NCBI RefSeq assembly: GCF_001598555.1
Contig: NZ_BCZE01000034.1
Span: forward strand, 1-64,000
DNA: 64,000 nucleotides
Direction: 5' to 3'
From: Novosphingobium rosa NBRC 15208
GTDB taxonomy: Bacteria; Pseudomonadota; Alphaproteobacteria; Sphingomonadales; Sphingomonadaceae
Part shown: piece by piece, positions 25,310-36,478 of the stretch
How positions within the stretch are numbered: position 1 is the first letter of the stretch
Layout: every line of letters starts with the position of its first letter
Position numbers and translations under genes: made by a program
Notes under the pieces: generated by a model
Databases searched by the model: none
What the model was told of the DNA's origin: nothing
What the model saw: the letters and a program-made list of their open reading frames with translations, nothing else

Positions 25310-26551
25310 TTACTGGATCGCGCCCTCTGCACGAAGATCGGCCAGCTTACCGTCATCGATCCCGAGCATTTCACGAAGGACGGCATCGGTATCACCGCCG
25401 AGTTGAGGAGCCGGCGTCAGGGGTTGCAGATCCGAACCGGTATAGCGAATGGGGCTGTTGGGAAGGTTGACGATCCCGGTGTCGGCGGGTTGCGGCGTGA
25501 GGAAACCGCGTGCAAGCAGATGCGGATCGTTCAGGACCTCAACGACATCCTGCAGCGGCGCTGCGGCGACGCGATTGATTTCGCACAGCGAGGCGATCTC
25601 AGCGCGTGTGTGCAGCTTGGCCCATTGAGATATGGCCTCGGTGACCTCATCAATACGGTTGATGCGTCCCATGAGCCCCTTGAGATCCTCATCGTGCTCA
25701 AGGTCGGGGCGCTTCATGGCCCGCGTAAGCTTTGTCCAGTGCTCATCGGTGGCGCACACAATGGCGATCCAGCCGTCATTGGCCTCAAAAGTGTCGAAGG
25801 GCACATAGGAGTCGGCCACATGGCGATTACCGCTGCGTTCAGGCACATGGTTGCTGGCATAGGCGTGCCCCGCTGAGGGCAGAAGCGTGGCGAAGATCGC
25901 CTCGTACATTGATACCTCAACTGCACGGCCAAGCCCGGTACGCTCGCGTTCGTAAAGGGCGGTTACAATAGCACCGTAGAGGTGGGCGCCAGACATGAAA
26001 TCGGCCACCGGAACGCCTGCTTTGAGCGGACGACCACCCTTTTCTCCGGTTGCGCTCATCATGCCCCCCATGGCCTGGATGGTGAGATCGAGCGCGTTCT
26101 TGTCGGCATAGGGGCCGCTCGCGCCGAAGCCGGACGCCGAGCAATAGATGAGACGGGGATTTTCCTTGAAGAGCACGTCAGCGCCCAGGCCGAGGCGCGG
26201 CATCACTGACGGAGCGAAGTTCTCCACCAAAACATCTGCCTTGCGCGCCATCTCGAGAAGGAGCTTGCGGCCATCCTGCGTCTTGAGATTGAGGACGACA
26301 CCGCGCTTGTTGCCGTTAAGCGCGCGGAACGGATAGTCGCCATCACGGCCCCGACGGCGAGACATGTCACCGGCCGGCGACTCGATCTTGATGACCGTGG
26401 CCCCCGCCATTGCCATCAGGAAGGTGGCGTAGGGTCCCTGGAAGACATGGCCGAGGTCAAGGACAACAACGCCCTGCAAGGGCAGGGGCCGTCCTGGAGC
26501 GGTCGCTTGTTCAGCGGCGTTGTTTGCCATGAGCTGGGCATCCGAATGCAT
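25310..26551 (-). CDS. CaiB/BaiF family CoA transferase (type III)
   Basis: The 413-residue protein has the family start VVVLDLGHVFQGPYATFLMAMAGATVIKIE, the RRGRDGD and NGNKRGVVLNLK segments, and ALDLTIQAMGG, whose Asp aligns with the catalytic Asp of the family. Type III CoA transferases move CoA between carboxylic acids through an aspartyl thioester; racemases share the fold. It probably activates a carboxylic acid for the downstream CoA-dependent steps. It forms a single-gene transcript with box A 55 bases upstream. The ATG at 26551 has GAGGGG upstream; an internal Met 21 bases on is a weaker alternative. Confidence 0.88.
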   Translation of the reverse strand: MHSDAQLMANNAAEQATAPGRPLPLQGVVVLDLGHVFQGPYATFLMAMAGATVIKIESPAGDMSRRRGRDGDYPFRALNGNKRGVVLNLKTQDGRKLLLEMARKADVLVENFAPSVMPRLGLGADVLFKENPRLIYCSASGFGASGPYADKNALDLTIQAMGGMMSATGEKGGRPLKAGVPVADFMSGAHLYGAIVTALYERERTGLGRAVEVSMYEAIFATLLPSAGHAYASNHVPERSGNRHVADSYVPFDTFEANDGWIAIVCATDEHWTKLTRAMKRPDLEHDEDLKGLMGRINRIDEVTEAISQWAKLHTRAEIASLCEINRVAAAPLQDVVEVLNDPHLLARGFLTPQPADTGIVNLPNSPIRYTGSDLQPLTPAPQLGGDTDAVLREMLGIDDGKLADLRAEGAIQ

Positions 26552-26605
26552 GAAGGGGTCCCCTCTTCCTTTAGCTTATCTATCCCTTGATGTTTAAATG
26601 TGCGC

Positions 26606-26629
26606 AGGTACGAACGCAAGGCCCTATAT
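26606..26629. promoter_or_regulatory. Box A operator before the CoA transferase gene
   Basis: Arms AGGTACGA and CCCTATAT flank an 8-base spacer beginning AC and ending GG. The halves are weaker than in other copies, but spacing and position (55 bases before the start) fit. Confidence 0.45.
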
Positions 26630-26821
26630 ACGGAAAATGATCATCTTTGGCGCAGGCGAAGGCTAAGCTCGCCATTCACAATGGCTTTTAAGCAGGTTTG
26701 GTTGATGGACGGCGCTGATCAATGGACGACCGGCACAGCCCAGGGCCGACCATGCTTCATGGCCTGCATTGATTGAGCCACTTTTGGTGTGATGTCTTTG
26801 CCGGCAGCGCTGGGTACATTC

Positions 26822-26836
26822 ATTAGCCGAACTAAT
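26822..26836. promoter_or_regulatory. Box B (LysR-type) site before the exported hydrolase-CMD/cupin operon
   Basis: CATTAG and CTAATG are perfectly symmetrical across CCGAA, giving ATTAG-N5-CTAAT, a T-N11-A type LysR site. The second copy expected 27 bases on is only partly conserved (ATAGT at 26859). The site is 80 bases before the gene and shares the 364-base gap with a box A copy facing the CoA transferase gene. Confidence 0.6.
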
Positions 26837-26915
26837 GGCTGCATGCTGTTTCAGCAGGATAGTCGTTGCACCGGGCGTGGGTTACCTTTGTCCGGGCAAA
26901 CAGGTGGAGCGCTGA

Positions 26916-27992
26916 ATGAAATCCTGGAGAAACTTGATCGCTGGCTCCTTCACGGCGATGATCCTCATCTGCTCATCCAGCCTGTCAGCACAGCCGCAAG
27001 CACCGATCGAAATTGTCGATCAAGGCAGCTTTGCAGTGGGCGGTTCCATTACAGTCGCGCCCGGAACATTCGACCCGCGCAAGCCGCTCGATCCGGCTGG
27101 CCAGTCCTATCATGGCGACCATGCCTATGCTTTCTACCAGATCCCAAGCCATGCGCATCACCTTCCGATCGTGATGTGGCATGGGGCCGGTCAGTCGTCC
27201 CGGTCTTGGCAGACGACACCCGATGGCAGAGAGGGCTTCCAGACCATCTTTCTGCGCCGCCATTATGCCACCTATCTGGTCGATCAGCCACGGCGCGGCG
27301 AAGCTGGACGCAGCATGGTGGAGAGCACGCTCAAGCCGACACCGGACGAGCAGCTATGGTTCAATCAGTTCCGGGTCGGCGTGTGGCCGGACTATTTTCC
27401 GGGCGTTCAGTTCGACCGTAGGGCCGAAACGCTCAATCAGTATTTCCGGATGATGACCCCCAACACCGGACCGTTCGATATGAATGTCGTCTCTGACGGG
27501 GTTTCGGCGATCTTTGATCGCATCGGACCGGGGGTGCTGTTCACCCATAGCCAGGGCGGCGGCCCAGGCTGGCTGACGGCAATCAAGAATGCCAAGGTCA
27601 AGGGTATCATCGCTTTCGAGCCGGGAAGCAGCTTTGTCTTCCCTGATGGAGAAATGCCGGCTCCGATCCCCAGCGCCTTTGATACGGTGAAAGGAGAAGC
27701 CGTTCCTTTGGAGCGTTTTAAGGCGCTGACCCGGATTCCGATTCTGGTGATCTATGGTGACAATATTCCCGACCAACCTGTCGACCTTCCGGCGCAAGAT
27801 AGCTGGCGTGCCCGCGTGGCGATGGCCAAAGCGTGGCGCGACGCCGTCAATCGGCACGGTGGGGATGTGACGCTGATAGAGCTTCCCAAGATCGGCATTC
27901 GTGGGAACACTCACTTTATTTTCTCCGATCTCAACAACGTCCAGATTGCCGATCTGGTCACGAAATATCTCGCAGACAAACACCTCGATTGA
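26916..27992 (+). CDS. Sec-exported alpha/beta hydrolase, paralog of the 20017 gene
   Basis: The 358-residue protein has a Sec signal (cleavage probably after SLSA, residue 25). The nucleophile is Ser212 in THSQGGG. It shares GDHAYAFYQIP, the LVDQPRRG box, GREGFQTIFLRR and GNTHFIFSDLNN with its paralogs at 20017 and 42288. It would act in the periplasm on an ester or lactone. It is followed 79 bases later by the exported CMD-cupin fusion gene. Box B lies upstream. Confidence 0.85.
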   Translation: MKSWRNLIAGSFTAMILICSSSLSAQPQAPIEIVDQGSFAVGGSITVAPGTFDPRKPLDPAGQSYHGDHAYAFYQIPSHAHHLPIVMWHGAGQSSRSWQTTPDGREGFQTIFLRRHYATYLVDQPRRGEAGRSMVESTLKPTPDEQLWFNQFRVGVWPDYFPGVQFDRRAETLNQYFRMMTPNTGPFDMNVVSDGVSAIFDRIGPGVLFTHSQGGGPGWLTAIKNAKVKGIIAFEPGSSFVFPDGEMPAPIPSAFDTVKGEAVPLERFKALTRIPILVIYGDNIPDQPVDLPAQDSWRARVAMAKAWRDAVNRHGGDVTLIELPKIGIRGNTHFIFSDLNNVQIADLVTKYLADKHLD

Positions 27993-28071
27993 GTGCGTTG
28001 ACCTTTTGTTGGTGCACTGGCGAAGAAGTCGTCTGCGGATTTGACAACAAATGAATGCGTGGAGAGGTTCG

Positions 28072-28965
28072 ATGTCGCGTTTCATATCACAACCAATCGT
28101 CTCGACCTTTTTTGCAGGCCTTCTGGCGACGTGTATCGGAGGGAGCGCTATGGCTCAGGAAACAAAACCTGCCGAGGTTGCCAGCCCGTCCGCGGCGAAG
28201 CCGATGGACCCGGGCGCGCGGGCTCATCAGCTTATGGATGATGTGGCCCCAAAGCTTGCTGACATCACCGATAAAGTTCTGTTCTCGGACGTTTGGGAGC
28301 GTCCGGGACTCTCAAAACATGATCGATCTTTGGTGACCGTGGCCGCGCTCATAGCAATGGGAAGAGCTGAATCGCTACGTTCGCATCTGGAGTTGGCGCT
28401 TCAAAACGGGGTGACTCGCGAGGAACTGGTCGAAGAGATTACCCATCTGGCCTTTTATACAGGCTGGCCGAATGCAGTCGCGGCAATCGGTGTTGCTCGC
28501 GAGACCTTCGCGAGGAACCAGAGTGCCTCGGCTACCGCAAAGACGACTGACGCGGAGATATTCAAGGCGAATAGCGGACCGTTTTCAGCAGGTGAGCCAG
28601 GGAATTTTACCGGCGATGCCAAAATTACGAGTCGTTACCGCACGGCGCCTCCCTCCCATGGAAGCGGTGGAACGGTGGCCTTTGGCCCGGGCGGGCGGAC
28701 AGCATGGCACAGTCACCCACTGGGGCAAACGCTGATCGTCTTGAGCGGGCATGGCATCGTTCAGACCTGGGGCAGCCCAGCCCATGCGCTCGGCCCCGGC
28801 GACATCGCCTGGATTCCGGCGGGCGTGAAGCATTGGCACGGTGCCGCCCCCAAGGAGGCGATGACCCATGTTGGCATCGCCGATGTTCAGAACGGCAATA
28901 CGGTGACCTGGATGGAAAAGGTGAGCGACACGCAATATGGGGAGGCCGCCCGAAGCTCTCGTTAG
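28072..28965 (+). CDS. Exported CMD-cupin fusion protein
   Basis: The 297-residue protein starts with a Sec signal (cleavage after AMA, residue 28). Residues about 45-140 form a carboxymuconolactone-decarboxylase domain with LSKHDRSLVTVAALIAMGR, LQNGVTREELVEEI and FYTGWPNAVAAI. Residues about 170-290 form a cupin with RTAWHSHPLGQT and KHWHGAAP, keeping the His-His-Gln-His metal pattern of hydroxynitrile-lyase-type cupins, and end in WMEKVSDTQY. The same two activities are separate genes at 21102 and 15489. GGAGAGG before the ATG at 28072 decides the start over the ATG at 28051. It is probably co-transcribed with the hydrolase before it. Confidence 0.9.
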   Translation: MSRFISQPIVSTFFAGLLATCIGGSAMAQETKPAEVASPSAAKPMDPGARAHQLMDDVAPKLADITDKVLFSDVWERPGLSKHDRSLVTVAALIAMGRAESLRSHLELALQNGVTREELVEEITHLAFYTGWPNAVAAIGVARETFARNQSASATAKTTDAEIFKANSGPFSAGEPGNFTGDAKITSRYRTAPPSHGSGGTVAFGPGGRTAWHSHPLGQTLIVLSGHGIVQTWGSPAHALGPGDIAWIPAGVKHWHGAAPKEAMTHVGIADVQNGNTVTWMEKVSDTQYGEAARSSR

Positions 28966-28970
28966 GCGTA

Positions 28971-29864
28971 TCATCGCCGATAGCGCAGGGTCTCGAGCAA
29001 AAGGGAAAAGGCAGGCGAGGCGTGGCGGCGGCTCGGGTAGTAGAGATGATAGCCAGCAAAGGGTGGGCACCAGTCCTCCAGCACCCGGATCAGCCTGCCT
29101 TCATTGATATGGCCAATCACCTGATCCTCGGGGAGATAGGCGAGCCCGAGCCCTTCGAGGGCCGAATTTAGCCGCAGCGCGATATTGTTGAAAACGAGTT
29201 GCCCTTCGATACGGACGTTGATCTCGTGCCCATCCCGTTCAAGATCCCACGGGAAAATGCCACCATATGTCGGTAGTCTGATGCCGATGCAGTTATGGGC
29301 GGTGAGATCCTGAGGAGACTGAGGTATGCTATGAGACGAGAAATAATCGGGAGAACCGACAACGGCCATGCGCAGATCGGGCCCGATGCGCACCGCGATC
29401 ATATCCTTGGCAACCTGATCGCCAAGACGCACGCCGGCATCGTAACCCTCCGCCACAATGTCGGTCAGGCCGTAATCGACAATTATTTCCACCCGCAAAT
29501 CCGGGTTTTGCGGAATGATCCGTTTCAAGGCCGGTTGCAGTAGCGAAATCGCAGGATGCTCACCGGCATTGATGCGGATCGTCCCTGCCGGCGTGTCACG
29601 CAGATCGCTCAGTGATGCCAGTTCCTGGGTGATGTCCTCGAAACGGGGCGCGAGCGTGTTAAAGAGGCGTTGTCCCGCTTCAGTGAGAGCCACGCTGCGC
29701 GTTGTTCGCGTCAAAAGGCGGAGCCCAACGCGCTCTTCCAAACTGCGGATCGTCTGGCTTAGCGCCGATTGCGACAGGCCAAGTTTCGCGGCTGATCGCG
29801 TGAAACTGCGCTCCTGCGCAACCGCGACAAAGGCCGCCAGATGATTGAAGTTTTCGACGGACAT
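28971..29864 (-). CDS. LysR-family transcriptional regulator
   Basis: The 297-residue protein has the LysR N-terminal helix-turn-helix (FVAVAQERSFTRSAAKLGLSQ region, ERVGLRLLTRTTRS) and the periplasmic-binding-like effector domain beginning near residue 90. It resembles the YafC/DsdC-like group often found beside aldo/keto reductases and exporters. It is divergent from the DHA2 exporter gene, with a double box B between the two starts, the usual LysR arrangement in which the regulator represses itself and activates the neighbour. Identical boxes at four other promoters suggest it controls all of them. Its stop is 5 bases from the end of the fusion gene. Confidence 0.9.
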   Translation of the reverse strand: MSVENFNHLAAFVAVAQERSFTRSAAKLGLSQSALSQTIRSLEERVGLRLLTRTTRSVALTEAGQRLFNTLAPRFEDITQELASLSDLRDTPAGTIRINAGEHPAISLLQPALKRIIPQNPDLRVEIIVDYGLTDIVAEGYDAGVRLGDQVAKDMIAVRIGPDLRMAVVGSPDYFSSHSIPQSPQDLTAHNCIGIRLPTYGGIFPWDLERDGHEINVRIEGQLVFNNIALRLNSALEGLGLAYLPEDQVIGHINEGRLIRVLEDWCPPFAGYHLYYPSRRHASPAFSLLLETLRYRR

Positions 29865-29866
29865 TA

Positions 29867-29908
29867 ATTAGTCGACCTTATAGTGACATGCCAATTATAG
29901 CATCTAAT
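29867..29908. promoter_or_regulatory. Double box B between the LysR and exporter genes
   Basis: ATTAG-N5-CTTAT (29867-29881) is followed by ATTAT-N5-CTAAT (29894-29908); the right halves are 27 bases apart. This looks like the recognition and activation sites of a LysR tetramer. The first copy nearly touches the LysR start codon, consistent with autorepression. Confidence 0.7.
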
Positions 29909-29986
29909 CACTGGCCGGGGCGAGCGCTATCTGCACCTTCGATGGTTTCCCGCACATTTCACCGGGATCCGCACGAAAGGGTCCAT

Positions 29987-31417
29987 ATGTCCACCCCCAT
30001 CGCGCTTGATCGCGCCGCTCCGCACAAGGGCATCATTCTCGCCATCATATTGGTGAGCTATGTGATGATCGTCCTCGACATCTCGGTGGTGCTGACCGGT
30101 CTTCCCGCGATCCAGCATCAGTTGGGCTTTACCGAAGCCAATCTGGCATGGGTGCAGAGCGCCTATACACTGACATTCGGGGGGTTGCTTCTCCTTGGGG
30201 CGCGGGCGGGGGACATCCTTGGGCGCAGGCTCATGTTCATCGCGGGGCTGGCCATCTTCACGCTGGCGTCTCTTGCGATCGGCGCGGCGCAGAGCGCTGC
30301 ATGGATGCTTTCGTGGAGGGCAATCCAGGGCGTCGGTGCGGCAGTTCTCGCGCCTTCTACGCTGGCCCTGCTTCAGACGAACTTTGAAGAAGGTGAGGAA
30401 CGAACCCGTGCCGTATCCTGGTACAGCGCTGCGGCTGGGCTTTCGGCCATGGTCGGACTCATTCTGGGCGGAATTCTTGCGCAATGGGTGTCCTGGCGTG
30501 CAGGTTTCTACATCAACTTGCCTATCGGAGTGGGCATGATCGCGGCGGCGCGCCGCTATATTCCCGAAACAGTGAAGCATAGTGGTCGCTTCGATCTTGC
30601 CGGTGCCCTGACGTCGACGGCCGGGATGGCCGGATTGGTCTATGGTTTCATCCGCTCGGGGCAGGAAGGTTGGGAGGATCCGTTCACGATGTTGACGATC
30701 GGACTAGCCATCGTCTGTCTGGCGAGCTTCATCGCCATCGAACATCGAGCTGAACAGCCGATTCTGCCCCTATGGCTGTTTTCGAGCATGCAGCGTTCAG
30801 GTGCGTATGCAGCGCGAGTGCTTTATCTGGGCGCAATGGTCGGCTTCTTCTTCTTCACCACCATCTATCTCCAGGAAGTAGCCGGTTTTGGTCCAGCACG
30901 GTCGGGATTGGCCTTCCTGCCGGCGACAGTGCTACAGTTCCCATTTGCGCTAGCTGTGCCCCGCCTGCTCCGTCGGTACAGTCCGGCACAGTTGCTATCC
31001 GTCGGTATGCCGATCGGGATCGTCGCGATGGGCTGGCTGAGTCTGGCCAGGCCCGAAGCCAATTACATGCTTGCCGTTGGACTGCCGATGTTGCTGATCG
31101 GGATCAGTCAGGGCCTCACACTGAGCCCTTTGACGATAGCGGGCGTAGCAGGCGTCGATCCGCGATACGCCGGAGCGGCATCAGGAGCGGTGAACGCCGC
31201 ACACCAGATCGGGGCCTCGGTTGGTTTGAGCATTCTCGTATCGGTTGCAGCGATTGGAACCGGTAGCCTCAAAGGTCTGGATATGACGGCGCGCAGAATT
31301 GCTCAGGCCTATGACGGGGGAACAGTGATGCTGATTCTGGCGCTGGTTATCGTTCTTGTCACGATTGTCGTTCCTGCAAGCACCAACGAGACCAGGGCTC
31401 AGGAGCAGGGTTGCTGA
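29987..31417 (+). CDS. MFS drug-type exporter, DHA2 (EmrB/QacA) family
   Basis: The 476-residue protein has about 14 membrane segments. Family motifs include VLDISVVLTGLPAIQ in the first segment, GARAGDILGRR (motif A) and RAIQGVGAAVLAPSTLAL (motif C region). DHA2 pumps expel toxic organic compounds with proton exchange. The ATG at 29987 follows GAAAGGG; the frame extends to 29888 but that part overlaps the box B sites. It is divergent from LysR and probably protects against a substrate or intermediate of the pathway. Confidence 0.88.
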   Translation: MSTPIALDRAAPHKGIILAIILVSYVMIVLDISVVLTGLPAIQHQLGFTEANLAWVQSAYTLTFGGLLLLGARAGDILGRRLMFIAGLAIFTLASLAIGAAQSAAWMLSWRAIQGVGAAVLAPSTLALLQTNFEEGEERTRAVSWYSAAAGLSAMVGLILGGILAQWVSWRAGFYINLPIGVGMIAAARRYIPETVKHSGRFDLAGALTSTAGMAGLVYGFIRSGQEGWEDPFTMLTIGLAIVCLASFIAIEHRAEQPILPLWLFSSMQRSGAYAARVLYLGAMVGFFFFTTIYLQEVAGFGPARSGLAFLPATVLQFPFALAVPRLLRRYSPAQLLSVGMPIGIVAMGWLSLARPEANYMLAVGLPMLLIGISQGLTLSPLTIAGVAGVDPRYAGAASGAVNAAHQIGASVGLSILVSVAAIGTGSLKGLDMTARRIAQAYDGGTVMLILALVIVLVTIVVPASTNETRAQEQGC

Positions 31418-31482
31418 CAAAAGCGGCGGCGGCAGCCTGCGTCATTGGACTTAGTGGTCGAAATTGCGATCATAAAAGATCC

Positions 31483-31524
31483 ATAAGATCGGCTAATGAC
31501 AACATGCTGATTGCCGTGACTAAT
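31483..31524. promoter_or_regulatory. Double box B before the aldo/keto reductase operon
   Basis: ATAAG-N5-CTAAT (31483-31497) and ATTGC-N5-CTAAT (31510-31524) have right halves exactly 27 bases apart. The second lies 82 bases before the gene start. Confidence 0.65.
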
Positions 31525-31537
31525 CGCAACGATCTGA

Positions 31538-32584
<1,047 letters not shown>

Positions 32585-32597
32585 GGGGAGCGCTGCG

Positions 32598-33278
32598 ATG
32601 ACAACGCCCTCGGGTATGGACCTGCGGCGGCTTCGAGCCGTCCCGCTGGTATCGGCTCAAGGACGTCAGGGCGGTGCCAGGAGACGCGGCGTGACTGAAG
32701 TTGAAGGATTTTCTCGCAGAATGGTTCTGGCATCCACGGCCTTGGCTGCATTTGCCGGAACCAATGCCTGCGCGCAAAATGGAGGAGCAAGTCGCATGAG
32801 CCAAGGCAAGATGCTGGTGGCCTATCTTTCCCGTTCGGGCAACACGCGGGTGATTGCCGGCACATTGCATCGCCTCCTTGGTGCGGAACTCTTCGAGATT
32901 CGCCCCGCGACACCCTATCCAGAGGACTATGAGCAAAACGTGGCACAGGCCGCGCAGGAGCGCGATCGTGGCTATGAGCCCAGCCTCGCGAGTGAGGTCG
33001 CTGACTTCGCCTCGTTCGACGAGATTTTCCTCGGCTTTCCTGTGTGGGGTGAAACCACACCGCCTCCGATCCGTTCGTTTCTGAAAAGCCATGACTGGAA
33101 GGGCAAGGTCATTCGCCCCTTCATCACCCATGGAGGCTACGGCGTTGGCGAAAGCCTGTCGGTGCTCACACGTCACACGCCGGGTGCCAAAATCGAAAAG
33201 CCGTTCGTTGTGGAGGCTGACCAGGAACGGCGCACACTCAATCAGGTCAAGGACTGGCTTGGCCAGGCGAAAGGATAA
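32598..33278 (+). CDS. Flavodoxin-like protein with Tat signal
   Basis: The 226-residue protein contains a flavodoxin fold with the FMN phosphate loop YLSRSGNTR (near residue 80), FLGFPVWGETTPPP and FITHGGYGVG. Before it lies SRRMVLASTALAAFAG ending in an ACAQ-type cleavage region, a twin-arginine signal, so the FMN-loaded protein is probably exported folded. The start is unsure: ATG 32598 has GAGGGGAG before it, while GTG 32691 gives a shorter, more typical Tat n-region with GGAGA upstream. It sits 13 bases after one aldo/keto reductase gene and 3 bases before another. Confidence 0.85.
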   Translation: MTTPSGMDLRRLRAVPLVSAQGRQGGARRRGVTEVEGFSRRMVLASTALAAFAGTNACAQNGGASRMSQGKMLVAYLSRSGNTRVIAGTLHRLLGAELFEIRPATPYPEDYEQNVAQAAQERDRGYEPSLASEVADFASFDEIFLGFPVWGETTPPPIRSFLKSHDWKGKVIRPFITHGGYGVGESLSVLTRHTPGAKIEKPFVVEADQERRTLNQVKDWLGQAKG

Positions 33279-34274
<996 letters not shown>

Positions 34275-34338
34275 CGACTGGATGCTAATCCTGACGTTTG
34301 ACTCCGGGTGGCTTGTTCGCGTCTCTTCGGTCAGGGAG

Positions 34339-34366
34339 GCCGCGATTCCAATCATGGAATCGCGGC
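34339..34366 (+). terminator. Terminator of the aldo/keto reductase operon
   Basis: Perfect 12-base arms (GCCGCGATTCCA and its complement) enclose ATCA and are followed by TTTATC on the plus strand. Confidence 0.75.
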
Positions 34367-34785
34367 TTTATCCATCTTTGTTCAGACCATCCCGGCGGCA
34401 CTCAGCCAGTTTCTTCATACCGGGTGCGCCGCGATGGCCCGCGGCGCTTTCGGCGATCCGCATGCCTATAGCGCTGCCCTTGATAGGTGGAACATTGACG
34501 AAGCTTGCCGTGCGACCGATCCCCCGTTGGGAAAGCGCGATGGTGTGGATCGCGGAGTGATGCTGCCTGCATTGCAAAGCCCCATAGAGGCTGACATAGC
34601 AGACCCTATTACCCAGCGCGGGACAAGGCCCAAAAGCCAGTCGCCCGGCCTTCTGATGGCGGAGGAGGCCGCGACGCCGTGCTCCGTTTCGAACACAAGC
34701 CAGGCCTGCGCCTGAAGGATCAGTCCCATCACCACGACGTCCAGGCCAAGACCTATCGCGCGGTAGCTATGGTCATCGCCTTTCC
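34367..34785. other. Gap between operons with possible decayed minus-strand coding sequence
   Basis: No intact gene is seen. Two minus-strand frames look protein-like without being assignable: one around 34500-34735 (with [18 protein letters not shown]) and one around 34368-34520 (with FVNVPPIKGSAIGMRIAESA). They could be two halves of one frameshifted gene, but I recognise no family. Confidence 0.25.
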
Positions 34786-35715
34786 TTACAGGCTTGCCGT
34801 CAAGGCCGGCACAGCCTCGAACAGATCGGCCACCAGAGCGATGTCGGCGATCTGGAAGATCGGCGCCTCTTCATCCTTGTTGATCGCCACGATGATCTTG
34901 CTGTCCTTCATGCCCGCCAGATGCTGGATCGCCCCGGAGATGCCCACGGCGATATAGACCTCCGGCGCGACGATCTTGCCCGTCTGGCCCACCTGACAGT
35001 CATTGGGGGCGTAACCGGCATCCACCGCCGCGCGCGATGCGCCCACGGCCGCGCCTAGCCTGTCGGCCAGGGGGAAGAGCACCTGTTCGAAGGTCGGCGC
35101 ATCCTTCAGCGCCCGCCCACCCGAGACCACCACGCGCGCGCTGGTCAGTTCGGGGCGCTCGCTTGTGGCGACCTCGGCACCGATAAAGCTGGACTGGCCG
35201 CGATCGCCCGTGGTGCCGATGGTCTCGATCTGCGCCGATCCTGCGTCTCCCGCTTTGGCGAAAGCCGTGCCGCGCACGGTGATCACCAGCTTGGCGTCGC
35301 TGCTTTCCACCGTGGCGATGGCGTTGCCCGCATAGATGGGGCGGGTAAAACGCTTCGGCCCCTCGACGCTGAGGATTTCCGAGATTTGTGCCACATCCAG
35401 CAAGGCCGCCACGCGCGGCGCGATGTTCTTGCCGGTGGTGGTCGCCGGGGCGACAAAGGCGTCATGATCCGCCATCAGCCCGAGGATAAGCGGCGCCACA
35501 TTCTCCGCCAGCCCATGGGCATAGGCGGCATCATCGGCCACCAGCACCTTCGCCACGCCCGAGATCATGGCCGCCGCCTGCGCCACGCCAGCGACACCAG
35601 ACCCTGCCACCAGCACATGCACCGCGCCCAGCTGCGCCGCAGCGGTGACGGCATTGCGCGTGGCGTCTTTCAACACGGCCCCATCATGGTCGGCCCATAC
35701 CAAAATTTGCGCCAT
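34786..35715 (-). CDS. etfA: Electron transfer flavoprotein alpha subunit
   Basis: The 309-residue protein starts [17 protein letters not shown] and has the FAD-binding C-terminal domain with [34 protein letters not shown] and [16 protein letters not shown], as in all ETF alpha subunits. With ETF beta it takes electrons from acyl-CoA dehydrogenases to the quinone pool. The ATG at 35715 follows the beta stop by one base; a longer frame to 35763 would overlap the beta gene. It is the last gene of the beta-oxidation operon. Confidence 0.95.
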   Translation of the reverse strand: MAQILVWADHDGAVLKDATRNAVTAAAQLGAVHVLVAGSGVAGVAQAAAMISGVAKVLVADDAAYAHGLAENVAPLILGLMADHDAFVAPATTTGKNIAPRVAALLDVAQISEILSVEGPKRFTRPIYAGNAIATVESSDAKLVITVRGTAFAKAGDAGSAQIETIGTTGDRGQSSFIGAEVATSERPELTSARVVVSGGRALKDAPTFEQVLFPLADRLGAAVGASRAAVDAGYAPNDCQVGQTGKIVAPEVYIAVGISGAIQHLAGMKDSKIIVAINKDEEAPIFQIADIALVADLFEAVPALTASL

Positions 35716-35716
35716 C

Positions 35717-36463
35717 TTATGCGACTCCCAATTCCCTGAGTTTGACCACCAGCCCTGCGACATCGGCCACCCTGATCCCGGCCCCCCGCACCGCAGGTTC
35801 GGAAACCTTGAGCGTGGTGAGGCGTGGCGTGACGTCCACGCCGTAATCGGCAGGCGTCTTGGTGGCCAAAGGCTTGGACTTGGCCTTCATGATCCCCGGC
35901 AGGCTGGCATAGCGCGGCTCGTTGAGGCGCAGATCGGTGGTGACGATGGCGGGCAAGGAAAGCCGCAAGGTCTCCAGCCCGCCATCGACCTCACGCGTCA
36001 CCAGCACATGATCGCCCTCGACCACCAGCTTGCTGGCAAAGGTGCCCTGAGGGCGGCCCAGCAGCGCGGCCAGCATCTGGCCCACCTGGTTGCTGTCATC
36101 ATCGATGGCCTGCTTGCCCAGCAGGATCAGCCCGGGGGCCTCATCATCGGCGATCACCTGCAGGATCTTGGCGATGGCCAGCGGCTCGACCTCGGTGTCG
36201 CACTGCACCAGAATGGCCCGGTCCGCCCCCATCGCCAGCGCCGTGCGCAGCACATCCTGCGCCTTGGCCTGGCCGACCGAGACCACCAGCACCTCGCTGG
36301 CGATGCCCTGTTCCTTAAGCCGCACCGCTTCCTCGACAGCGATTTCGTCGAAGGGGTTGAGGCTCATCTTGGCATTGGCCAGATCCACGCCCGACCCATC
36401 CGCCTTCACGCGCGGCTTCACATTGTAATCAAGCACCCGCTTGACCGGCACCATAATCTTCAT
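35717..36463 (-). CDS. etfB: Electron transfer flavoprotein beta subunit
   Basis: The 248-residue protein starts [19 protein letters not shown] and shows [29 protein letters not shown] and the AMP-binding [22 protein letters not shown], all typical for ETF beta. It pairs with the alpha subunit coded just after it. It begins 15 bases after the thiolase stop, so it is co-transcribed with the beta-oxidation enzymes. This local ETF probably serves the acyl-CoA dehydrogenase at the head of the operon. Confidence 0.95.
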   Translation of the reverse strand: MKIMVPVKRVLDYNVKPRVKADGSGVDLANAKMSLNPFDEIAVEEAVRLKEQGIASEVLVVSVGQAKAQDVLRTALAMGADRAILVQCDTEVEPLAIAKILQVIADDEAPGLILLGKQAIDDDSNQVGQMLAALLGRPQGTFASKLVVEGDHVLVTREVDGGLETLRLSLPAIVTTDLRLNEPRYASLPGIMKAKSKPLATKTPADYGVDVTPRLTTLKVSEPAVRGAGIRVADVAGLVVKLRELGVA

Positions 36464-36478
36464 GACGCAGCTCCCCGC

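Noticed and set aside
15489..31417. Possible fumonisin-type degradation cluster (TonB receptor, carboxylesterase, dehydrogenases, permease)
   Set aside because: No aminotransferase and different gene order; the shared families are too general to support this substrate.
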